From contig CM030867.1 in NCBI GenBank assembly GCA_018105865.1, positions 8,044,619-8,108,618 of the forward strand: a stretch of 64,000 nt of DNA. The letters run 5' to 3'. The stretch comes from Metaphire vulgaris (taxonomy: Eukaryota > Annelida > Clitellata > Crassiclitellata > Megascolecidae). Below, in pieces: positions 21,593 to 32,480 of this stretch. Within the stretch, counting starts at the first letter, position 1; each line of letters opens with the position of its first letter. A program made the translations under genes and the position numbers. The notes beneath the pieces were generated by a model. The model worked only from the letters and a program-made list of their open reading frames with translations. It was not told the origin of the DNA and made no database searches.

Positions 21593-22195
21593 TTATTATT
21601 ATTATTATAAATGTCAATTTGTATAGCGCTCTGTGCCTGGCTAAGGCCATAGTCAAGAGCGCTTTACAGAAGCCTCTGATATGAAATGCTAAAAAGATGC
21701 GTCTTGAGTTTCATTGCAAATTTGTCGGGAGTGGTTTCGCTAGTTATTTCCTCGGGGAGAGAGTTCCAAAGTCTAGGGTTCCCCCTCGAGACAGATCTAT
21801 CCCCGAATTTGGCTGTCTTAGACGGGGGAGGGACAACAAGCTGGACTCGGCGACATGATCGTAGCTGCGAGCGTCTGTCAGCTGGAGAGGGTCGGTGCAC
21901 AAGTCTCGATAAATACTCCGGACAGCACGGGTCGTGTAAAGCTCTGAACGTCAACCAACATCGTTTGAATGCTCTCCGTTCAGGTATCCGGAGCCAGTGA
22001 AGGTGGTCTCGTAACAGCGGTGTGACGTGTTCGTTCCACCTGGCTCCGAATATAAGCCGCGCGGAAACGTTAACTGATTGAAGGCGGTTCAGTAGGCTGT
22101 CCGGGAGTCCGAAGAGTAGACTGTTACAGTAATCCACGCGTGTCAGGATGAGAGCGCGCACCAACATTATCACGTCCGGTAGTGGAAGATAACGA
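21593..22195 (-). pseudogene. CR1-like LINE, C-terminal end, reverse strand
   Basis: A 169-residue frame (complement of 21664-22173) with RVDYCNSLLFGLP, NEHVTPLLRDHLHWLRIPER, RRVQLVVPPPSKT and LWNSLPEEIT...KLKTHLF. The 3' UTR (gcgctatacaaattgacatt on the complement) and an (AAT)n tail end at ~21594. It belongs to the same subfamily as the LINEs at 50985-55100 and 36144-36595. Confidence 0.8.
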
Positions 22196-22199
22196 CGAA

Positions 22200-23237
22200 T
22201 GGTTTGCGGTTTGGTTTACTATAACAGAAAGAGGCACTATCAGAACCTACTTTCTAAGTAGAACAATTTGTTTCAAAATGAAAAATTGTCGGCATTACAC
22301 CGGGTTTTATGAGCTCATATTTTAAAATTTATAAGATACTCATTTACAAGTGAAATTGAAGTTCGGTTCAAGCAGAAGTTTAAAGTTCTATATCGATAGC
22401 TTTGATTGTTCTAAGCTTTTATTGTTTCACATTACCGGTATTATTTTAACAAAACAAACTGAATTTGGTCATTTAGTAAAGATTTGTAAAGATTTATTGG
22501 ATGTCTTGTCTTTAGCCATCCTCGCTATGAGGGTAGACCTCATCATGAATGAGGTTGTTCCATTGTTTTGTGTAGTCTTTCATTCAGATTGCCATTTCCA
22601 TTGTCTTTCCAGTCCATTGCATGATGTTATCAGTCCTTGTTTGATGTATTTTTCAGCATATATCAAGTAGTTGGTGTTGTTAACACATTGAATGCATTAA
22701 TTATTATTATGCATTATTATTTAATGCATTAATACCAGCTTCTTGTTTTGTTCTGTTTTGTCTGTGTGTGGATGCAATTAATTACCCGTTGCCAGGGGAA
22801 AAGTCAATGCTCTTCTGCCATTATGAAAGTCATTGTAATTTAGCAATTGAAAATTTCATTTGTGTTTGTTGATGGTAATAACATATGTGCTGTAAGTGAG
22901 AAACTGATCAATGTATTGTAATCACTATTAGCACACTGTTAATACAGCCTGGATTCACTATTTTTGAGCATAATTATTAAATTGAGAGGCTAAGATTTCG
23001 GATAAGATGTTTTGTGCTAATGGCCCCCACATTGACTAAACTGAATTTGTAAGAAATTAATCTCAACATCTTTATGCAAAATAAAACTCATTGATGCAGT
23101 TAATTGTGTTTGGCATGATTTTTCACAATTTCTGCATTTTTTAAATAGACACAATAGCCTAGAAGCTTTAGACTTAGCAACGTTAATTTTCATTATAATG
23201 TCATCTGTAGCAATTGAAACCACTAACTAATTAGCAG
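22200..23237. other. Unassigned AT-rich sequence
   Basis: The longest frame (22350-22670) has no recognisable motif and an atypical composition. I see no clear element ends. Some TTAATGCATTAAT-type palindromic sequence lies at 22690-22735. Confidence 0.4.
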
Positions 23238-23457
23238 AGGGTTGGTCCAAGAAAGAAAAACTTTTTTAGTGCAAGGGTTGAGGACAAATGGAACAGTTTG
23301 GACGAGGTGGGAGTGACAGTTGAAACAGTAAACGGATTCAAAGGCTATCTAGATAAACTAGGTTATTGAATGCAGATGGTTACATCAGTGGTTTTCACAC
23401 AGGCTTACTTAGCCTCCTAAACCACTTAAAATCACATTATTATTATTATTATTATTA
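23238..23457 (+). mobile_element. CR1-like LINE, short 3' copy
   Basis: Nearly identical to 56894-57112: coding tail ending in GFKGYLDKLGY, stop, then the ggcttacttagcctcctaaa 3' UTR and (ATT)n. Strong 5' truncation and high similarity indicate a recent family. Confidence 0.8.
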
Positions 23458-23640
23458 ATGTCATTTAATTGTAAAGGTTAGGGTTAGATTTTAGATTAGA
23501 TTATTTGGTGTTAGATTTCAGCTGTACTGTGATGTTAATTAAAGTGTAACCCTACATACAATTTTAACAATCCGTACATTAGAAATGACGTGGCTTCCTT
23601 AGTAAATGCATACTGCTTCGCAGACTTGTCGGCTTGTAGC

Positions 23641-23749
23641 CAGGGCACGATTTGTAGGGGAGAAGGGGATTCCCCCACTGCATCCCCCTACTGCTACATC
23701 CCCCAAGCTCGACATATCCCCCATGCTCCAGGTCACAAATCGCACCCTG
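23641..23749. mobile_element. 109-bp hAT MITE, CAGGGCACGATTTG family
   Basis: Ends cagggcacgatttg and caaatcgcaccctg are inverted repeats. The duplications cttgtagc and cttatagc differ at one site. A relative is at 42267-42429. Confidence 0.8.
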
Positions 23750-23756
23750 CTTATAG

Positions 23757-24094
23757 CAGGAATATTTTTACACCCCCTTAACTGTTAACACCGCCCAATT
23801 TGAGGTCGACACCCCCAAAATTTCCTAATCTAACAATGGTATGTACCCTAAAATAACCCCCGGACATCCCCCTCCCTATTCGAGAAGTAACACCCCAAAA
23901 CTTTATATCTCTGACGACTGTTATCCTTTTTTGGTTGTAACGATTTCTTGAGATTTGACTAACGGTTCTTGGGGTTTCACCGTTTTTGCCTGTCAGACTA
24001 CTTTTTGTGGGATGGCATTTTCTCGCACTTATTCGGCAGAGACCCCAACATTTTACCGACAGCCCCAAAATTCACAATCCTAGAAATAACCCTG
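23757..24094. mobile_element. hAT element, CAGG(G)ATATTT family, abutting the previous one
   Basis: Ends caggaatattttta and tagaaataaccctg. A perfect 8-bp duplication gcttatag at 23749-23756 and 24095-24102. The left duplication includes the last base of the preceding hAT element, so this one landed in that element's right target duplication. Confidence 0.85.
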
Positions 24095-24102
24095 GCTTAT
24101 AG

Positions 24103-24443
24103 TAGGCCTAGTGGCCTACCTCCGATTTTTACGCTACATTTGCCCCACAGTGCCCCACTTCCATATATTTCAACTATCTGAAATGTTTATTGTAGTTAAA
24201 AGATCCTATTTACAGATTATATCATTATAAAGACACAAAAGAATAGGACACAATTTATTTATTATATTCAGTCGATAACAGCTTGCATGGTAACTGGTTG
24301 TCAGAGGGTAAATGAAAACTCCTGCCGGTAGAGGCGCTAGTAGCGCGTTAGGGCCCATGCGAATGATGCGATTTCACTGTAGGCGCAGAGTCGACGTTCT
24401 TGCCGCTACGCGGCTTTAGTTCTTTGGTATTATCTTATACTGT
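24103..24443. other. Unassigned
   Basis: No coding sequence or element ends seen. Moderately GC-rich near 24320-24420. Confidence 0.4.
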
Positions 24444-24644
24444 GTTTTAAACATGGAGTTATTATTAGAGGAGACGGCATTACGTCATTTGGCTGAAGCC
24501 AACTTTTTGGGAAATTCCCAAACGGCAGCCACATTGGTAGACCCAAAAAATCATCAGCTGAGCCATGGGGAATAGCTGCGGATATGTTTTATCAATGATC
24601 TAAGAACTTTTTTATTAGTATGTATTGAAAATGGAGATTCAGAT

Positions 24645-25154
24645 CAGTGGAGGTTCCAGGATTTGGCAAGGGGGGGGGGGGGCGTTGGGGTGGCAACTTC
24701 TAATCATAGGGGCCTACCGCTTGTTGTTAGGTATGTAGTATTAAGTATAGGGTCCCAACAGGGAGGCCACTGGGGCCAGACACCCAATAGGGGCACTGAC
24801 CCACCATGGGCCCAGTGGCGGCTCCAGGATTTGGCAAGTGGTGGGGTGTTGGGGGTGGCAACTTCTAATCAGGGGTCCTACCGCTTGTTGTTAGGTATGT
24901 AGTATTAAGTATAGGGTTCCAACCGGGTGGCCAATGGGGCCAGGCACTCAATAGGGGGCACGGACCCACCCTGGGCCCAGTGGCGGCTCCAGGATTTGGC
25001 AAGTGGGGGCAGTTGGGGTGGCAACTTCTAACCATGGGGGCCTACCGTTTGGTGTCAGGTATGTAGTATTAGGTATAGGGTCCCAACAGGGGGCCACTGG
25101 GAGGCCAGGCACTCAATAGGGCACGCCCCCGGGGCCCCTGTGGAGCCGCCACTG
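24645..25154. mobile_element. hAT MITE containing three tandem ~165-bp units
   Basis: Ends cagtggaggttccagg and tggagccgccactg. The flanks attcagat and attaagat differ once. The units start at 24645, 24812 and 24979 with cagtgg(a/c)gg(t/c)tccagga and share ttgttgttaggtatgtagta. The unit ends resemble the element end, so the array may have grown by end-to-end duplication. The copy at 47127-47454 has two units. Confidence 0.75.
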
Positions 25155-25296
25155 ATTAAGATGCTATTGTTCGAAATTTGTGTTTGAAAAATAGCAAGTG
25201 GACAGCCTATTGGATGACATTAATCGTGTTTTCAATAAGGCATGGGGGCTGTCCATTAATTATGTCAACAATTTTGGGCAATTTTCGACCCCCTTC

Positions 25297-25570
25297 CAGG
25301 GATATTTTTACACCCTCCTAACACCCCTCAACACCACCACCACCCATTTGAGGTCGACACCCCAAAATTTGGTAATGTGATAATGCAAAATGGATACTAA
25401 TTAGCTCTGAACACCCCCTCCCCCCAATGAAGGACACCCCTTCCCCCAAACTTTTATTGTCGGATGACCTTTTTTGTCAGCCTTTTTCCGGGAAGAGACT
25501 TAAAAATTCCGACACTTCCCTCCCCCATTTTTCCAACCCCACCAAATTCAAAATCCTAGAAATAACACTG
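25297..25570. mobile_element. hAT MITE, CAGGGATATTT family, inside the composite
   Basis: Ends cagggatattttta and tagaaataacactg. C-rich flanks make the duplication uncertain. Carries the family's gaggtcgacaccccaaaa block. Confidence 0.65.
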
Positions 25571-25745
25571 CCCCTCCCTCCTTGTCATCAACTGTCAACT
25601 TTCAGTTACCCCCCACGTCCGATTCAACCACAATGGCCGCTAACAATGGAGGTGCTATTTTTAGCCTACGCGCTACTGGCTTCACGCAGCCTGGTTAGAA
25701 ATGACGTAATGCCGTATCCTCTAATAATAAATCCATGGTTTTAAA

Positions 25746-26008
25746 ATGGCAGATATAACCGAAGGGGTAGGGGTAAAGACGAGCGGCGTAAGGTATCACT
25801 ACGCGTATCAGTATGGGTTAGGGTTAGGGTTTCGGTAGTTTTTAGGGTCAGTTTTAGGGTTAGAGTTAGAGTTAAAGTTAATCCTTGTGGCTACATGTCT
25901 AAAGTGTGCGCCAGGTATGTTGAAAACTAATTTGTTTTTCGCAAATTTGATTCATGTTATTTGTATCAAGGCCCAGTTAACATGACTGTTCCGAGGTAAT
26001 TTATTTTT
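25746..26008. repeat. Interstitial degenerate telomere-type repeats
   Basis: gggttagggttagggtttcg and further gttagagttagag units at 25817-25880. Otherwise unassigned. Confidence 0.5.
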
Positions 26009-26300
26009 GGGGGCTGGAAATTAGCAGGTAAATACACTGGACAATGGAGCAGAAGGTAGCAGATTCGACCTTCGCCGGAGCTCTAAGGTCGACTCGGCCT
26101 TACAGTTACTCGCTAGTTGTACTTGAGTCCTAGCGTTGAGTTCCGACACTTATCTCCAGCGTGGGCAATCAGCGACGTAGGTGGTATAAGCTGGGGTAGG
26201 TTGCCCTTACTTTCCCTCAACCCATGTTTTACATTCGCAGCTCAACGCTGCCACTCAGTTTACCACTAGTTAGCGAGTAAGGCGTGGTGGCAGTGTTGTG
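26009..26300 (+). mobile_element. tRNA-derived SINE (diverged) with a foldback body
   Basis: The head gggctggaaattagcagg ... gcagattcgaccttcgcc aligns with the SINE at 62091 (A box, B box), as does the taaggtcgactcggcctt block. The remainder differs and contains inverted segments (cagttactcgctagttg against taccactagttagcgagta). Confidence 0.5.
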
Positions 26301-26425
26301 ACTATTGAAATAGTCAATACTATTTAAATACTATTTAAATAGTTCTGAACTATTTAAGCGACTATTTTAAATAGTTAGCGAACTTACCTATTTAAATAGT
26401 ATTTACCCTAACCCTAACACTCTCG
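26301..26425. repeat. ACTATTTAAATAGT-rich palindromic repeat
   Basis: Multiple self-complementary ctatttaaatag units with a cagtgttgtgacta motif at the left end, probably part of a hAT-type element. Confidence 0.45.
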
Positions 26426-26428
26426 ACC

Positions 26429-28756
26429 TCAACGACTTCCTCTTATAACAGGTGCTGCTGTCTTGCTGCAACAGTCAGCAGAAATCAGCTTAGTTGGACT
26501 ATAGTGCACTTGGTACCACTGTTCCATGACCAAGGTTTCCTGGTGGGACCGTTCCCCGTGCTCATCGCTGACATCGCCCAGGTTCTCGGAAAAGAAATTG
26601 AGGTGCGAGGGGAGGAATTGCATCTTTAACGACATGTTAGCTCCCAACTGTTGGTAGTCTCTGATCAGTTTTTCAACCAGCTCCTTATAGTTGCATGCCT
26701 TCCTATTTCCCAGAAATCCACCAGCCACGTCTTTGAATGATCGCCATGGTACGACTCCACTGATGTCAACTTTGCTTCTAACTCTGTATCAAGTATCACC
26801 TGTCTGATCTGTGGGCCAATGAAAATGCCTTCTCGTATCTTGGCCTCACTGATCTTTGGAAATGCAGTCCTCAAGAAACGAAAGCCGGCACCTTCTTTGT
26901 GAAGCGCTTTGACGAAATTCTTCATTAAGGCAAGCTTAATGTGAAATGGAGGAAGAAAAATCTACAAGCGGTTTGTGTTTTACGTTGTCTTTGCCTGGAT
27001 TGTATTTAGTTCTAGAAGGCCACTGTTGAACTGAATAGTGGTGATGTCTGGCACGGCTATCCCAAGGACAGAGGAAACAGCAGTGTTTAGTGTATCCACT
27101 TTGCATTACTGTAACAAGACCAACAACCTTCAAGTCGCCACAGATACTCCACTGTAACTAAATAAATAAGGTCAGCAGAGCTGCTCATATGCAAATCAGA
27201 GATATTCGACGAATTCGTGATCTTGTGCCCAAATCCGCTCTGATTCCTCTTGCAAACGCCCTTGTCAGCAGCAGACTTGATTATTGCAATTCTCTTTACA
27301 ATGGTATGACCAGATCTAACATGCAAAAGCTTCAAAGGATTCAGAACTCTATTGCCCGAGCCATTACAAAAACTCGTAAGCATGATCATATTAAACCTGT
27401 TCTTCAAAAGTTACACTGGTTGCCGGTAGAACAGAGAATTCTATTCAAAACTGGTCTCCTGGTTTTTAAAACACTGCAGTCTGGCCAACCTCAATATTTA
27501 AAATCTATGTTGAATCACCCAAACCATCGTCATTCAACAAGGTATGCTGATTCATTGTTGAATGTACCTAGAACCAACACTGAAATTGGTAAGAGAGCTT
27601 TTTCTATTTCTGGGCCTAAAATCTGGAACTCTCTCCCTCCGGCTGTCAGATCTTCCAATTCACTGAGCATCTTCCGATCCAGACTTAAGACACATCTCTT
27701 TCAATTGGCGTTTCCTCCATAGTCCGTCTCACTCTCTCCCTCTGACTGATCTCTGGAATGACCTGGATCTTTTGCGGATTGATTTTGAAGTACCATCGAT
27801 TGATACCTTGGGTATTAGAACTGGTGCTATAGAAGTGCATAATTATTATTATTATTATTGTAACTCTCTGTACCTGATGAGGTCGAGAACTGCCATCATG
27901 CTTTCATAGGATTCCTTAACCCCAGCTGCATGAACTAGAGGTACTGATGGTTGTTCGTTTCCTATATAAAGAAGTACCGTGTAGAGCTTTAAAGCTAGCT
28001 TTACAGAAGCCATTAACAAGATGCCAGTTGTCAGAATTGTGACTGTAGCCAAGTGTGACGAACAATCAATTTATAATTTTGAAGTAACAAATCTGATCCT
28101 GCACAGAGAAGAACTGTGCGAGACGTTTATTGCAATGTCGATAGTGACGTTTACATCAGTATGTAAATGTAATAGATTCCATTGTTTAAGTCATGAGCCC
28201 AGCAGCTCTGACTGTCCTTTAGTTGAATTAAGATTGCATACAAGGTCACTGAGATCTGATTGATTAATGAGATGTGGTAAACCAGCAGAATACTCGTCTT
28301 GTTGTTGAGGAGGTTGCACCTCCTTCACTGTCCTCAGACTGCTCAAGTAACTCATGGAAATTCTGTGGTGGGTTAGGTACCATTAGGTTATCCCCATGAT
28401 GAACTGGTCTGATAGCAGATGGGAGGTTTGGGTACCGTATTCCATTTCTGTTCTTAATTGAAAATGTAATAACATTAGTTAAACAAAAGTAACAGTCAGT
28501 ATTATGATCATTGGGCTCTCGCCAAACCATGGATATAGTAAAAGACATTTTGTGTTTCCTTTAAGCCACTGAGTTAGGCTGCAGTTGCACGATATGCAAA
28601 TAACATGTGGCGACCAAAGTTTTGCCTTGTTCGCCTACCTTCATACCGAAGTACTGGTGGTAGGCAAACTTCACTAGTGATGATATGGTCTTTACCTTGT
28701 CGTTCATGATGTACAATCCAAGCACATAACAAAAACAATCCACTCTTGTCACACAT
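26429..28756 (-). pseudogene. Dispersed invertebrate gene family (DEHGER motif), broken and split by a LINE
   Basis: On the complement, fragments appear in one order: YFGMKVGEQGK (28561-28752), WREPNDHNTDCYFCL and YPNLPSAIRPVHHG (28264-28548), PSVPLVHAAGVKE...LDLIRY (27855-28052), ICGDLKVVGL...CCFLCPWDSRA (26936-27150), MKNFVKALHKEG...FPKIS (26665-26925) and NMSLKMQFLPSHLNFFSENL plus SDEHGERSHQ (26429-26728). I recognise this motif series from many uncharacterised repetitive proteins in arthropods and marine invertebrates. It is probably transposon-related, but I cannot name the superfamily. The Cys/His pairs (CYFCL, CCFLCPWD) suggest metal binding. Frameshifts separate the parts. A LINE is inserted between 27160 and 27858. 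Confidence 0.6.
27160..27858 (+). mobile_element. CR1-like LINE insertion with target duplication
   Basis: Encodes an intact 177-residue C-terminal stretch: RIRDLVPKSALIPLANALVS, SRLDYCNSLYNGM, LHWLPVEQRI, RAFSISGPKIWNSLP and FRSRLKTHLF. It ends in (ATT)n. The 7-bp sequence tgtaact stands at 27153-27159 and 27859-27865. The copy is 5' truncated but its frame is intact, so it is relatively young. It splits the DEHGER-family pseudogene. Confidence 0.85.
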
Positions 28757-29122
28757 GATCGTCTTGATGAAATTTCAATTATATTACTTTCAAATTATTT
28801 TATCAAACTCTTCCAAAAATAGACAAAGACACTGATTCATAAAGTAAAAATTATTTTATGCAATTACAGTGTATAAATAAAGCAAACATATTTAAATCAG
28901 ATCAAAATTTCCTGTAAAAAACATGTTAAACTATACAGTATATAATGCATGACATGACACTCTGACAGTATACACATACAAAGCAATTAGATGGGGATAA
29001 CTTTTAAACCTGACATGCTACAGCAAAATTGCGTACAGATTTGGATTCAGCGTGTCCTATCCCATCTGAATCACCTATTACCTTCTCAGTTAAGAAAATC
29101 ATGTTTTCCAGTGTAATAGGTA
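28757..29122. other. Unassigned AT-rich sequence
   Basis: No gene or element ends seen. Confidence 0.4.
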
Positions 29123-29549
29123 ATCCTACAGTTTAGGTGCGTAAATTATTTTTATTATGTATAACATTAAAATCTAGCAAGTTACCCATTAAAACAGTGA
29201 AATTCCTGATTTCAGACTGGATAGTTCTCGGATATTATCTTCAAGAAGGTCGCAAACATGTCCTGATCGCGAAACTTGTTGCGGAAGACAAATTCATGTA
29301 GGTAAGAAGTGAACAGTGCACACGACGTCCCAAACTGGCGGCGAAGTTTGCGTTTTGCGTGCATCCACATATTTTCACATTCTCAGTGTGAATAGCACTA
29401 TCGTCAGGATCGATGAAGTGATGTTGATGGACTATAACATCATGCATGTATATGCCATTGCCGATAAGGTCAATATTGGCGTAAGACGTAAGTTAGCAAA
29501 TTCCTTATAAATAATAAAATAATTTACACACCTAAACTGTAGGATTACC
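29123..29549 (-). mobile_element. Merlin-like (IS1595/ISXO2-type) element remnant
   Basis: Long inverted ends: taatcctacagtttaggtg on the left and its complement on the right, extending ~37 bp with one or two differences. The minus-strand frame (29241-29447) reads a piece like the end of an ISXO2-type DDE transposase: HHFIDPDDSAIHTENV followed by a Gly-rich step and LLTYMNLSSATSFAIR, comparable to the usual NHS..FVDP...HT..IE...W / YL.E..WR series. Most of the transposase is missing. Confidence 0.55.
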
Positions 29550-29616
29550 AAATAATGGCATGTTCCATATGGGAACATTGCACTCATCCGGCAACATTCC
29601 CATATGGGAACATGCC
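29550..29616. repeat. Hairpin-forming repeat next to the Merlin-like element
   Basis: ggcatgttccatatgggaac and (later) gttcccatatgggaacatgc can pair along their length, and each is itself near-palindromic. Confidence 0.6.
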
Positions 29617-29824
29617 CTTATTTTGTCTGACAATCAATTATGAACAAATATACTTCAATTACATGCTCAAATGGACACCCATGTCACATACAAATTGATT
29701 GTAAGGTTTTTTGTGGGAAAACATTTTTGCCAAAAAAGGTTATACAAATCTAAGTCTCAAAAATTTGTCTGTCTTTACACCCGACCGCATACTGTATATG
29801 CAAACAGGCACATGAAGTTATTTT

Positions 29825-29905
29825 ACTACTAGGCCTACTACTACTACTACTACTACTAATACTACTACTACTACTACTAATACTACTACTACTACTACTT
29901 CTACT
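29825..29905. repeat. (TAC)n microsatellite, left block
   Basis: Interrupted tactactac array. With 30696-30840 it brackets a hAT element. Confidence 0.9.
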
Positions 29906-29907
29906 AC

Positions 29908-30695
29908 CAGAGATGTAGTTCTCGGTACTTGTACTTTTACTCGAGTTGTACACAGTACAAATTTCAGTACTTTTACTTGGAGGCCAGGTACTTGTACTTG
30001 TACTTGAAGCATTGTGTACTTGCTACATCTCTGTCACTAAGCAGGCTAAGTTGCTGAAGAACTACCGGTATGTGGTCTTGTCCGTTGGTCAGGCAGAGCA
30101 TTGAAATTAAACACAACCTTTTAAATATTCTGTGGCATAGGCAAACAATAACAGGATCAACATGGCTGAAGATAAAGCATTTGAGTGCAAAGTGCCTCGT
30201 GTCGTTAAGTTTGCATTTACTGATTATAAAGTTGAGAAACAGTCTTGGAGGTAAACGTAAATTGTGTACAAATAACGTGACAGTTATAACAGACAAATGC
30301 GGTACGACGTCTAACTTTGTGAAACATTTGGAAAGGAAGCACACTGACAGGCTGGTAAAAATTATTAATAATAATTTATACAGCATTCCGGGATAGCCAA
30401 GCACGCCGTTTAACACCTAAGCAACTGTGGTGGTATTTAGATTGTTCACCACTGTAATGAACTAATGAATTAAAGTCTCGTTCTCGTTGCTAATTGTGTT
30501 CATTTTATTGAATAACTGTGACAGACAGCTACCCACTAATAAAGTGTAGGCCTGCTTTGGTACTTGTACTTGGAGGCCAGGTACTTGTAATTGTACTCAT
30601 ACTCGAAGTTTTTAGAATGCATGTACTTGTACTTGTACTTGGAGGCCAGGTACTTGTACTTGTACTTGAAGTATTGTGTACTTGCTACATCTCTG
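29908..30695 (+). mobile_element. hAT element with BED-finger remnant, CAGAGATGTAG family
   Basis: The left end is cagagatgtag (29908) and the right end ctacatctctg (30695). The flanks tctactac/actactac match at 7 of 8, though they lie in (TAC)n. An extra right-type end occurs inside at 30033, so the element is a nested or tandem product. A plus-strand frame at 30161-30370 starts MAEDKAFECKV and carries CGTTSNFVKHLERKHTD, the second half of a BED-type zinc finger as in hAT transposases. It is frameshifted, and no catalytic region is present. Confidence 0.6.
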
Positions 30696-30776
<81 letters not shown>

Positions 30777-30840
30777 GCACTACTACTACTACTGCTGCTG
30801 CTACTACTACTACTGCTACTACTGCTACTAGGTCTACTAC
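30696..30840. repeat. (TAC)n microsatellite, right block
   Basis: Long tac array (30698-30776) followed by mixed TAC/TGC units. Confidence 0.9.
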
Positions 30841-31139
30841 TATTATAACAATGATTTATTATGATTGTCCATAAAAATTAATGCCCTTAACAGTGGCACT
30901 GTTACAATGACCAACAAAATGACAGATGCCATTATTACAGAGAATTTTGTAGCACCATTTGAACAACAAAGGTTAAAACCAAAGGCACTTTAACAAATAT
31001 CGTGTTAAACAAGCGAGTCTTTAAATTTTTCCTGATTGAAACAATAGACTGAGCGTTGGTAATGTGTGAAAATTAAACATTTTACCCATTTTATAACATA
31101 TAAGAGTAGGTGCCTCTATTGCTAAAATAGTAAGGGTTC

Positions 31140-31630
31140 AAAAATATTCACACAATGTGACACTTGTTTCAATCATGTGTCTCCTCAACACTAGACATGC
31201 CATCTGCTTCTACTTTGATTCATGCATTTATTTGCTCAAGGCTTGACTACCGGTACTGTGGTTCATGTTTTGCTGGTTTTCCATCGGTGCGACTTGATAA
31301 ACTTCAGATGGTTCTTCGTTCGGCAGCCAGGGTGATTGCTGGTGTCACAAGATGTGATCACTTTAATGAATATATGATGTCTGTTCTACACTGGCTGCCT
31401 TATCCTGCTCGAGTTGAGTTTCTTGTGTTGAGAGCGGTTGCACTCTTTCTTTATGGTGCCACTCCATCTTACCTTTCAGAGCTACTCCATCCTCTTAGCT
31501 CTATCCCTGATCGGTAGGGCGGCTCACAATACAATGTAAAAGAAAAAGTTTAAGTTTAGGTTCTCCACAAGGCTGCCCTTGTTCCACAGTGTAAAATAGA
31601 GTGTACAGGCAGGTATTTGTACATATTGAT
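31140..31630 (+). pseudogene. CR1-like LINE, C-terminal fragment
   Basis: Frame 31164-31517 contains HAFICSRLDY, RLDKLQMVLRSAARVI, VLHWLPYPARVEF and YLSELLHP, the region after the polymerase. A stop at 31518 precedes a decayed terminal part (FRFSTRLPLF). No tail is evident. Confidence 0.65.
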
Positions 31631-32229
31631 GCATATTTGAAGGTCGCTGTGAGAAACAACACCTTACTGCTGACTGTTTAATTTCTTGGTTTTCACTTGT
31701 TTAGCACATGAAATTAACCTGATGTTCAGATTTTAACACCACAGCAGTTAGATAATTGTGTGCTGATGATAGAGCTACCTTACTTACTTATTTTAAATTG
31801 ACTTCCTGTATAGTATGCAGAAGAAATGTTTAGTTTTAGTGTTTTATATTAATCTGCTTATTCTTCGTTGACTACTGCTCACATCATATTCTGGTGAGAA
31901 AACTTTTACTATTTGGCATTTATTCTTGTTAAACCGGGCGGGATAGCACACTGCACAGTCATCAATTTAGCATATTTTACACTATTATCTGTAAAATCCT
32001 GTAATATCACTCAGTACTCAAACTGCTTCACAGTGTGCAAAATGTCAATGCTCATTGCTCAGTGCTGCTTTAATGCGATTGAAAAGCTTAGAGCTAATAT
32101 CTCTTCATTTAATAGTAAGCTGCAAACTCTTACTTTTTTTGTTAATTATTGTATTAAATTAGTAACTTCTATTAGATTAGTACCAAAATGTATATTTGGC
32201 TTACGTGTGTTTTGTGAGTTCTAGGGTGG
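31631..32229. other. Unassigned AT-rich sequence
   Basis: Frame 31913-32224 has no recognisable motif. No element ends identified. Confidence 0.35.
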
Positions 32230-32480
32230 TTCCGTCACTTCCGTGAGCATTACAATAACTTACTACCTTACGTTACGGCTCTCAGGCTCTGCTATGTCAT
32301 TAACACGCAGTTCACCTAAAGTTTGGTTGCTAGGAGTGTCAAACAAAGACATTTTAGGATCTGGACTGCCAACAAATGGAACAGTTTTGAGAAATTTCAT
32401 GTATTATCATCTTGATCAAGGGGCAACAGTTACAGAAAGTGCAAAACGCACCGTGAATTCTGTTCTTGAAATATGGGCAA
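32230..32480 (+). pseudogene. N-terminal fragment of a dispersed DDE-like transposase family
   Basis: The frame 32243-32485 reads LGSGLPTNGTVLRNFMYYHL and ...TVTESAKRTVNSVLEIWA. I associate this pattern with the N-terminus of the same family whose catalytic part is found at 37500-38790 and 39187-39723. It is cut off exactly by the hAT left end at 32481. Confidence 0.45.

Larger units (their letters stand above)
24452..25737. mobile_element. CATGGAG composite element, copy 1 (hAT-like)
   Basis: Inverted ends of about 40 bp, starting catggagttattattagag on the left and catggatttattattagag on the complement of the right. A perfect 8-bp duplication gttttaaa stands at 24444-24451 and 25738-25745. 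It carries two MITE-like units (24645-25154 and 25297-25570) that copy 2 (46930-50713) holds at the same places. No transposase. Confidence 0.85.
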
